The notes under the pieces: model-generated
Told to the model about the DNA's origin: nothing
The model's input: the letters and a program-made list of their open reading frames with translations, nothing else
Databases searched by the model: none
Source of the DNA: UBA7236 sp964638865
GTDB lineage: Bacteria > Bacteroidota > Bacteroidia > Chitinophagales > BACL12
DNA: 5,103 bases
Direction: 5' to 3'
NCBI GenBank assembly: GCA_964638865.1
Contig: CAZXBG010000205.1
Span: 1 to 5,103, forward strand
Translations under genes and position numbers: made by a program
In this document: one piece after another, positions 1 to 5,103 of the stretch
Numbering within the stretch: the stretch's first letter is position 1
Layout of the letters: the number at the start of each line of letters is the position of its first letter

Positions 1-910
1 TATCCAATAAAACGATTGATGATGTTTGATAATAAATGCAATCTTGTGCATATGTATCTATTCGCTCTGCGATTATTTTATTCCCATCAGGAGAAATACA
101 AAAAAATCTATACCATTTACTAAAACAGCCCTTCACAATCTGCTCATATGCATTATTAAAAATATTTACCTTGAATAATCCAAGAGTATATTTTGTGTAA
201 TAGATGTCTTGGTTATTAGGGTGCCAATTTATACATTGAATTCTGTCATAACCGCTATTGTTTGTGTTTACTAATAAGGTATCAAAATAGAGATCATCAG
301 TTTCAGTAATTGTAAGATCAGGTGCGTCACGGTAGCCATTTGCTGCAGCTAATATTGAATTTGTTGAAACATCTGCTAATACAAGCGGAAAGGTAGTTAT
401 CGTATCGAAAACATTGGTAATCAAGTTTAAAAATATGCCATTCCCGCCTTCATTGTCAGTAAAACAAATATTATTGGCATCTATCCAATCTGGCCATATA
501 TTTAAACTTCCATAAGTGATCTGAAGTATATCTGTTCCATCTGAATTTATTATATAAACTTTGGCGTCAACATTAAAAAGTATTTTATTATTTTCATTCC
601 ACTTAGGTTGACTTAAATCAAATGCATTATCAGCTATTATGTTTTTCTCTCCAGTTATATAATTATAGGTGCAAATGTGATTGTAGCCTGAGTCATAGTT
701 TATTTCAATATATACAAACTCAGATCCATTATTGGGATTGAAATATGGTGCTTTGAACTGCTGAGACGTTTCACCATAAGCAGTAATAAGGCACGGATTA
801 TAAACTTCTGGACAATCATCAATAATTCCTACAGGAGGGTCTTTTTCACAACTAATTATGAAAAAAAGCCCTCCTGCAAGAAAATAAATCTTAATTAATG
901 GGCAATTCAT
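1..910 (-). CDS. Surface lipoprotein with TolB/PD40-like beta-propeller (C-terminus off the window)
   Basis: This gene was read by translating the minus strand from the ATG at 910-908. It stays open for 303 codons to the left edge, so the C-terminus is missing. Residues 1-20 form a lipoprotein signal peptide (K7, then hydrophobic 8-19) ending in the lipobox IISC, with the lipidated Cys at 21. The next residues are EKD, which resemble the acidic export signal that sends Bacteroidetes lipoproteins to the outer face of the outer membrane. From about residue 52 there are repeated propeller units of TolB/PD40 style: residues 102-132 read P-x-W-x4-K-I-L-F ... V-Y-I-I-N-S-D-G-T ... Q-I-T, and similar units occur near 139-172, 227-259 (NWHPNNQDIYY) and 265-285 (ISPDGNKIIAE). 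It starts five bases after the protease stop, with only TAGGG between and no usable Shine-Dalgarno, so coupled translation is likely. The role is inferred as binding or scaffolding at the surface. The repeats do not indicate an enzyme, and the ligand is unknown. Confidence 0.85.
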   Translation of the reverse strand, partial: MNCPLIKIYFLAGGLFFIISCEKDPPVGIIDDCPEVYNPCLITAYGETSQQFKAPYFNPNNGSEFVYIEINYDSGYNHICTYNYITGEKNIIADNAFDLSQPKWNENNKILFNVDAKVYIINSDGTDILQITYGSLNIWPDWIDANNICFTDNEGGNGIFLNLITNVFDTITTFPLVLADVSTNSILAAANGYRDAPDLTITETDDLYFDTLLVNTNNSGYDRIQCINWHPNNQDIYYTKYTLGLFKVNIFNNAYEQIVKGCFSKWYRFFCISPDGNKIIAERIDTYAQDCIYYQTSSIVLLD

Positions 911-915
911 CCCTA

Positions 916-1161
916 TTAAAGTTTAATCCATTTCAAACTTACTCTGTTTTCCTCTGATTGCAAATTAATCAGGTAAATGCCCGGTGGCAATTCTGCTAGA
1001 CCTGAGTTAGATATATATTTTTTATTGCTGAATGTTATTTGGTCTTCTACAATTACCTTCCCTGTTATATCTGTAATTTGCAATTTATTAAAATTATTTT
1101 CAGTTAAAGCAGAATCAAAAATTTCAAAATAATTTGACCCCGGGTTGGGGTAAATACTTAA
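916..1161 (-). other. T9SS type A C-terminal sorting domain of the protease
   Basis: Residues 1107-1187 carry the three landmarks of the Por secretion tail: LSIYPNPGSN at the start, a middle strand with LQITDITGKVIVE, and the closing PPGIYLINLQ followed by a basic end (WIKL). In T9SS organisms this domain directs periplasmic cargo through the outer membrane and is usually removed by a sortase-like protease, often with attachment to a surface lipopolysaccharide. The assignment comes from motif recognition. The secretion machinery itself is not in this window. Confidence 0.93.
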
Positions 1162-4100
1162 ACGATCTTCAGAATTTATATCCTCTATTGCAGATGCAGG
1201 TGTGGGATCATACAGGTGTAATGTATATGCAAGTTTAGTTGTTCCTGCGTTGTCGCACGGATACCACAATTCCACCTCATCAAAGGGATACACTGCCTCG
1301 TACTTAAAATGATAAAAATATCCTCTCAGGGTGGCAGATGTTTCACTGCAACTTTCAATCACAATTTCAGGCAACGGATTAATTGCATAGTCCGTATATC
1401 CCCAAACATTATTGCTTGCATCTAAATCCCACCAATTTAATAAGTCAGCATCACCGATATCATGTGACACTGTTATTGTCAATTCATATTGGTCACAACT
1501 ATAATTTCCTGCTGAAAGGTCACCATAAGGTTCAGATAAGAAAAATACTTCATCTTCTGAAATTTTATCCGCTGATACAGTACTTACCACTGGTTCGTAG
1601 TGCCTTACTTGATAATTTGGCAATTCAATCACATCAAATATAGCACCCGCATTTAATCTCCCATGCCCACTAAAAATATCATAATTTGTTGGGGCCACAT
1701 CCGTAATATACCTCTGCATTAATTCCTCAACATCCGCCGGAGCTAAATTATTCCAAGTACCAGGACTTCCATTTATGTATGAAAGCATTAATCCAGCAAC
1801 TCCTGCCACATGCGGTCCTGCAAATGAAGTTCCTGATAAAGGACCACCAAGAAGCAAATCAGTATAAACGTCATCGGCTAATGGTGCACAAGCCATATAT
1901 AAATCATTTGTTCCCGGAGCAATTAAATCAAGTAAATTGTTAAACACTGAAAAATCTGCTCTATCTCCATCATCATCATTTGCACCAGTTTTAATTACCC
2001 AATAATCTGGAAAGCTCGCGGGATAAACAGGGGTTTCTAGTTCAATCCCTAACCACGGAGCTTCATTACCTGATGCAACAGCACAGATGCTTTGGTTTAA
2101 AAACATTTGTTTAAATCCATACTGTAAATAAATGCCATCATAATCATTTTCATCCCATTCAACATGATCAAAATCTAATAATACTCCATAACTATGATTA
2201 CTTATATTTAAACCATAACCATAAGGGGGGCTAATTGCTCCTTCAGCGACTGCTTCAGAGATTTCTGAAGTAGTTGCTGATTCATCATCCTCCAAATCAG
2301 ATGTCCCAAAGATTTTCATTGCGTATAAAGAAGTTCCGGGATTATCATCATCATCTACATTTCCTCCAGCAATCCCTGCAATCCCTAATGAATTATTTCT
2401 CAAGGCACCAGTTAAGCTTGCGCAGGCCGTTCCATGACCCGTTTCATCATTATGTGCAACAGAGAATATATCTACTCCATCAAAATAGTTATTTCCCCCA
2501 ATAACTTTAGATCCACCTATTCCGCCATAAGTACCATCTCCAAAATCCTCATGCCCCCAGTTTATGCCTCCATCATATACGCCAATTCTAATATCTGGTC
2601 TACCGCCAAAATCATACATATCCCATGCGGGTTCTATATTTATATGTGCAGTTGGAGTCAATACAGTATTGTGAAGACTTTCCTGATCCTCATCATAAAG
2701 TGGATCATTCGGAATACCAAATTGCACAGCAACATAGTCTTTAAATACGCCTCTATAAATATATTTTTTTGTTTTTAAGGAGTCAATTAATTGATTAATA
2801 TTTACAGTGGTATCAATTGATACTACAAAATCTGCCCATAATTTAGGAACAAAAACAGAATCGCCAAGTCTTGAAATAGATATGGTGTCACCTTCTGTCA
2901 TCCTTTTATATATTTTAATAGCTTTAGGCACAAATTGCTGATTACTTCCTTTTAAGAATGGTAAAACAGAATTATAAGTTTCGGAATTAATAACTTCATT
3001 TAAACTGCTAAATTCTTTTTGTATATTGTTTACAAATTCAGTGGTTACAGAATCAGGATGAAAACTTATTATCGCGTAATTAAGTGGATAAATATTATTC
3101 CCTAGTGAATCCTCGTAAAATTCATTTTCTCTATCATACATTTCATATTTAATAGTTACATACCTTGTAGTATCATCTTCAGTTCTACGACCTTGAACCC
3201 AAACATAATTTCCACTTTCATGAATCTTAGTCGGAACATCAATACTAGAATTTAGATTAGGATACTCCTTCTTCCACGCTAAATCACCATCGCTAGTTTC
3301 CATTGCAAAAGTTGTAATTTCTTTTTTACCAGTCGTATATTCATAAAAACCACAAACTATCACACGCTCACTTGTAGAATTATACGTAATTCCAGTTGCT
3401 TCCGCATCAGTATAATTATCCCTGTTTTGCAAAATTTCTTCCCATTGCAATGTTCCGCTACTGTTGTATTTAACAATTTTCATTAATTTATTTCCAAAAC
3501 TACTTTCAGCAAATCCAGCTATATACACATTATTACTGCCATCAATACAAATTGCATTACTTCCATCTTCTGCCCCATCATCTTCACTCACTGTCCAAAG
3601 CGGAGATAGATCATCATCAAGCTTAATAGTGCGCATATCATAATCATCACCATTAAATGAGTAGCCTGATATATAGAAATTATCACTTGCATCCGTAACC
3701 ATTCCAGTAGGTCTGTCAAATCCATATCCACTGGCCGCACTCCTTTGACTTTGAATCAAGGTGCCTGATGTATTATATTTTAAGGATGTGTAATCCCAAT
3801 TTGTAGTGGAAGATTGACTTGCACCGCTTACGAACACATAGGTTCCGTTTGATGCAAGATGTCCAGGTATATCATACAAGCTTGTATAATCATATCGTGC
3901 ATTCCATTGCGTTGTGCCAGATGAATTTAATTTCAATAGAACATAGTCGTAGGCTGAACTGCTTCCAATACTAGCAGCACAAACGTAAATATCAGTACCA
4001 AGTATTAAAATAGACGATGGAATATCATTATTACTACCTGTTCCATTATATGTTGTTGCCCATTGTTGAACACCGCTAGAGTTATATTTTATGACAACTA

Positions 4101-4479
4101 CATCGAAGGTATAACTGTCGGTATTGTGAGTTGCTCCGGCAACAAAAACATTACCACTGCCATCAAGAGTAATCGCCGCACCATAATCAAAGCCGGAAAG
4201 AGTTCCGTTATACTCTGTTTGCCAGATTACCGAACCGCTTGAATTCGTTTTGGTGGTGACAATATTAGTTTTTTGGGTAGCATTATGCCAAGTGTTACCA
4301 GTAGCATATAAATTATTACTGTAAAGCTTGCTTGCACTCCATTCTATAGTATCAGGGTAATTGAGCTCAATTTCCCATAATTCATTAACGAGTGTTTGAG
4401 CTTTAGTTTGAGGAAAATTTAATATGTAAAATAGTGATACCAAGATTGTGTAGGGGTGAAGAATTCTTTTAGCTCTCAT
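916..4479 (-). CDS. Secreted subtilisin-like (S8) serine protease with N-terminal beta-propeller and T9SS sorting domain
   Basis: This is a complete 1187-residue exported endopeptidase of the subtilisin family. Residues 1-27 are a signal peptide (basic MRAKR, hydrophobic core, cleavage after TKA) leaving Gln28 as the new N-terminus. Residues 35-447 form eight SBBP-like propeller repeats. Residues 448-590 resemble an S8 pro-region. The S8 domain spans about 591-952, starting with the usual NDPLY entry motif. Its catalytic residues are Asp636 (VYDGG), His682 (GHGTACA), oxyanion-hole Asn805 (ASGNE) and Ser885 (SGTSFAGPHVAG), so it should be active. The ADFS...LIAPG motif near 841-855 is also typical. 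Residues 953-1106 are a beta-rich region of unknown family with Cys995, Cys1044 and Cys1075. Residues 1107-1187 are a type A T9SS sorting domain (SIYPNP, ITDITGK, PPGIYLINL). The protein is therefore predicted to cross the outer membrane by T9SS and be released or attached to the surface. The start is fixed by the signal peptide. Family assignment is firm; substrate is unknown. Confidence 0.96.
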   Translation of the reverse strand: MRAKRILHPYTILVSLFYILNFPQTKAQTLVNELWEIELNYPDTIEWSASKLYSNNLYATGNTWHNATQKTNIVTTKTNSSGSVIWQTEYNGTLSGFDYGAAITLDGSGNVFVAGATHNTDSYTFDVVVIKYNSSGVQQWATTYNGTGSNNDIPSSILILGTDIYVCAASIGSSSAYDYVLLKLNSSGTTQWNARYDYTSLYDIPGHLASNGTYVFVSGASQSSTTNWDYTSLKYNTSGTLIQSQRSAASGYGFDRPTGMVTDASDNFYISGYSFNGDDYDMRTIKLDDDLSPLWTVSEDDGAEDGSNAICIDGSNNVYIAGFAESSFGNKLMKIVKYNSSGTLQWEEILQNRDNYTDAEATGITYNSTSERVIVCGFYEYTTGKKEITTFAMETSDGDLAWKKEYPNLNSSIDVPTKIHESGNYVWVQGRRTEDDTTRYVTIKYEMYDRENEFYEDSLGNNIYPLNYAIISFHPDSVTTEFVNNIQKEFSSLNEVINSETYNSVLPFLKGSNQQFVPKAIKIYKRMTEGDTISISRLGDSVFVPKLWADFVVSIDTTVNINQLIDSLKTKKYIYRGVFKDYVAVQFGIPNDPLYDEDQESLHNTVLTPTAHINIEPAWDMYDFGGRPDIRIGVYDGGINWGHEDFGDGTYGGIGGSKVIGGNNYFDGVDIFSVAHNDETGHGTACASLTGALRNNSLGIAGIAGGNVDDDDNPGTSLYAMKIFGTSDLEDDESATTSEISEAVAEGAISPPYGYGLNISNHSYGVLLDFDHVEWDENDYDGIYLQYGFKQMFLNQSICAVASGNEAPWLGIELETPVYPASFPDYWVIKTGANDDDGDRADFSVFNNLLDLIAPGTNDLYMACAPLADDVYTDLLLGGPLSGTSFAGPHVAGVAGLMLSYINGSPGTWNNLAPADVEELMQRYITDVAPTNYDIFSGHGRLNAGAIFDVIELPNYQVRHYEPVVSTVSADKISEDEVFFLSEPYGDLSAGNYSCDQYELTITVSHDIGDADLLNWWDLDASNNVWGYTDYAINPLPEIVIESCSETSATLRGYFYHFKYEAVYPFDEVELWYPCDNAGTTKLAYTLHLYDPTPASAIEDINSEDRLSIYPNPGSNYFEIFDSALTENNFNKLQITDITGKVIVEDQITFSNKKYISNSGLAELPPGIYLINLQSEENRVSLKWIKL
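3139..4377 (-). repeat. Eight SBBP-type propeller repeats encoded within the protease gene
   Basis: Residues 35-447 of the protease fall into eight units of about 50 residues. Each has the pattern: variable loop, D/G-rich turn, (V/I)-Y-(V/I)-(A/S)-G, a loop, D-x3-(I/L)-K-(Y/L), then N-S-S-G-x3-W. The Trp that closes each unit is at residues 35, 86, 140, 192, 295, 346 and 402, with Gln243 replacing it once, giving spacings of 51-56. The last unit (402-447) ends at IKYEM without the NSSG-W strand, while an unpaired W strand (LWEIEL) opens the first. This is the pattern expected when a propeller ring closes by pairing its first and last strands. The repeats have diverged at DNA level. The SBBP family is known mainly as a repeat; its ligand is not. 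Confidence 0.8.
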
Positions 4480-4516
4480 TTTTCTAGGATTTAGGTAAGT
4501 AAGTATAGAATAATCT

Positions 4517-4548
4517 GAAAGCTAAACCCACCCTTTTAGCAATCCAAA
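4517..4548 (-). promoter_or_regulatory. Putative Bacteroidetes promoter for the protease-lipoprotein operon
   Basis: Reading the minus strand, TTTG lies at 4548-4545, followed by a 20-base spacer and TAGCTTTC at 4524-4517. The Bacteroidetes consensus is TTTG, 17-23 bases, TAnnTTTG, so the match lacks only the final G. Transcription would start near 4510, leaving a short leader of about 30 bases to the ATG at 4479. The leader has no Shine-Dalgarno but is A-rich just before the start (CCTAGAAAA), as is usual in this phylum. AT-rich DNA yields chance matches, so this is only a plausible call. Confidence 0.45.
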
Positions 4549-4583
4549 TTTTTAAGGTTATTTTTTCATGAAATGACCTAAAT

Positions 4584-4599
4584 TCACTGAAAACAGTGA
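4584..4599. repeat. Perfect 6-bp palindrome (TCACTG AAAA CAGTGA) between divergent genes
   Basis: TCACTG at 4584-4589 and CAGTGA at 4594-4599 are exact inverted copies around an AAAA loop. The site lies about 36 bases upstream of the putative -33 box of the protease promoter and about 40 bases upstream of the rightward -7-like box, a position suited to an operator. It is not followed by a T-tract on either strand, so a terminator is unlikely. No binding protein can be named from the sequence. Confidence 0.4.
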
Positions 4600-4639
4600 G
4601 TCCTAATTTATGGACAGTATTAATAGTTTACCAGCACAT

Positions 4640-4647
4640 TATATTTG
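4640..4647 (+). promoter_or_regulatory. Exact TAnnTTTG box, possible rightward promoter
   Basis: TATATTTG at 4640-4647 matches the Bacteroidetes -7 consensus exactly and would start transcription about 95 bases before the ATG at 4750. No TTTG lies at the right distance upstream; the nearest candidates are TTTA at 4607-4610 (29-base gap) and TTAA at 4620-4623 (16-base gap). The call is therefore weak. Confidence 0.3.
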
Positions 4648-4749
4648 TAGTAAATTCTCACTTAATTATTATATAGAAGCGGCTGAATGTTCTAGCTATA
4701 TAAGTGTCAGTAAAAGAATACCATGGAAAAATGACAAATTACTCATGCA

Positions 4750-4938
4750 ATGATCACTATAGTAGAAGAAATATCATTCATTCAAAACGTAATCAATACT
4801 TTAGCTGATGGGAAAAATAGATTTTCCTCAGTTGCGTATGAATATTCAAATCCTTGGTTTCCTTTGACACTGGATATTACAGATGAGTTTGACGCATCTT
4901 ATGGTAGTAATCCGTCTAACAACGTAACCGCACGTTGA
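4750..4938 (+). pseudogene. Short unrecognised reading frame, probably the 5' fragment of a gene cut by an IS66-like element
   Basis: The ATG at 4750 opens a 62-codon frame whose first 58 codons (to 4923) appear to be host sequence. The last four codons and the stop (GTA ACC GCA CGT TGA) fall inside the proposed insertion-sequence end that begins at 4924. The first half looks like an amphipathic helix (EEISFIQNVINTLADG), followed by an aromatic, Pro-containing stretch (YEYSNPWFPLTLDI) and an acidic, Asn/Ser-rich tail. I do not recognise the family. The upstream in-frame stop is at 4732-4734, so this is the only ATG available in this frame. If the reading is right, the rest of the gene lies beyond the far end of the insertion, outside the window. 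It could also be a chance frame, because AT-rich intergenic DNA can stay open for 60 codons. Confidence 0.35.
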
Positions 4939-5103
4939 ACCACGTCTTCCAAAATTAATCCTCTTGCGTTCTCTTTGCATTATGATTAAATCTAAAGTAG
5001 ATTATCCGTACCAAGTAAATCAATGGAAGGAAGTTGGCGGCACGATGGCCGGCTATTGCAAAGAAAAAGAAATATCCTACCAAACATTTATGTATCATGC
5101 AAG
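4924..5103 (+). mobile_element. Left end of an IS66-like insertion sequence (right part off the window)
   Basis: The element is inferred from two observations. A TnpA-like gene starts at 4982. About 58 bases before it a GTAA terminus occurs (GTAACCGCACGTTGAACCAC from 4924); IS66-family elements normally begin with GTAA and have tnpA shortly inside the left end. Just inside the terminus CACGT occurs twice, at 4931-4935 and 4941-4945, ten bases apart, which may be part of the transposase recognition site. IS66 elements duplicate 8 bases of target, so the bases just outside (CTAACAAC, 4916-4923) are the predicted duplication. The right inverted repeat and the other IS66 genes are not visible, so the boundary is tentative. 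Confidence 0.55.
4982..5103 (+). CDS. tnpA: IS66-like TnpA accessory protein, helix-turn-helix (C-terminus off the window)
   Basis: The ATG at 4982 starts a frame open to the right edge (40 codons plus two bases). The protein shows the N-terminal pattern of IS66 TnpA/transposase-like helix-turn-helix proteins: a WKE helix at residues 15-17, then a second helix with AGYCKEKEIS (23-32), then YQTFMYHAR (33-41). This corresponds to the familiar W-x-x-x(n)-x-F-C-x-x-x-x-I-S-x-x-T-F-x-Y-W pattern. TnpA is a small DNA-binding protein, usually about 100-120 residues, encoded ahead of tnpB and the large tnpC transposase. No Shine-Dalgarno is visible before the start. The fragment is too short to separate IS66 from related orphan helix-turn-helix transposase subunits. 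Confidence 0.6.
   Translation, partial: MIKSKVDYPYQVNQWKEVGGTMAGYCKEKEISYQTFMYHA

Larger units (their letters stand above)
4480..4749. other. Intergenic region between divergent reading frames
   Basis: These 270 AT-rich bases contain no credible gene. They hold the protease promoter candidate, the 6-bp palindrome and the rightward -7-like box listed separately. Two very short reading frames start at ATGs at 4723 and 4731; the first stops after three codons and the second after 25, and neither looks like a real gene. No terminator-like hairpin with a T-run, tRNA or recognisable structured RNA was found. Confidence 0.6.

Noticed and set aside
1383..1643. Plus-strand 86-codon reading frame
   Set aside because: It lies antisense inside the intact protease gene, has a His/Leu-rich low-information translation, and has no start signals. 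It is a shadow of the real gene.
1967..1980. CATCATCATC-type short tandem repeat (also near 2342-2355)
   Set aside because: These runs simply encode the Asp runs of the protease loops and are too short to count as a separate repeat element.
2274..2778. Two overlapping plus-strand reading frames (2274-2504 and 2434-2778)
   Set aside because: Both are antisense to the conserved S8 catalytic domain and its entry segment, and neither translation resembles a known protein.
3139..4377. Protease N-terminal repeats as a separate protein fused by error
   Set aside because: The frame is continuous from a clear signal peptide through the propeller to the catalytic and sorting domains, with no sign of a frameshift or internal start.
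4584..4599. Palindrome as a transcription terminator
   Set aside because: The stem is only 6 bp and neither strand has a T-run after it. It also lies upstream of both flanking genes rather than downstream.
4731..4808. 25-codon frame starting at the ATG at 4731
   Set aside because: It overlaps the longer frame from 4750, has basic low-complexity composition and no supporting signal.

Overview
The window looks like AT-rich chromosomal DNA from a member of the phylum Bacteroidota (Bacteroidetes) that has a type IX secretion system (T9SS). The evidence is a C-terminal T9SS sorting domain on a secreted protease, a lipoprotein with a Bacteroidetes-style acidic export signal after its lipid cysteine, start codons without clear Shine-Dalgarno sequences, and promoter-like boxes of the TTTG / TAnnTTTG type. 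Nothing in the sequence allows a species call.

Layout. Positions 4479 down to 916 (minus strand) hold one large intact gene of 1187 codons. It encodes an exported subtilisin-family (S8) serine protease with this order: signal peptide, eight-bladed SBBP-type beta-propeller, pro-region-like segment, S8 catalytic domain with complete catalytic residues, Cys-containing beta-rich region, T9SS sorting domain. Five bases after its stop a second minus-strand gene starts at 910 and runs off the left edge. It encodes a lipoprotein with TolB/PD40-like propeller repeats. The two genes almost certainly share a transcript, which suggests a cell-surface or secreted protease and propeller lipoprotein pair. 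No function beyond that can be read from the sequence.

The 270 bases at 4480-4749 lie between the protease and a rightward reading frame. They contain a plausible Bacteroidetes promoter for the protease (4517-4548), a perfect 6-bp hairpin/palindrome (4584-4599), and an exact -7-like box pointing right (4640-4647). This resembles a divergent promoter region.

The right end holds a short unrecognised reading frame from 4750. It appears to be cut exactly at codon 58/59 by the left end of an IS66-like insertion sequence starting near 4924 (GTAA terminus). That element's first gene, a TnpA-like helix-turn-helix protein, starts at 4982 and runs off the right edge. The right side is therefore a transposon-damaged locus next to an intact two-gene surface-protein operon. 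No tRNA, rRNA or CRISPR array was seen.
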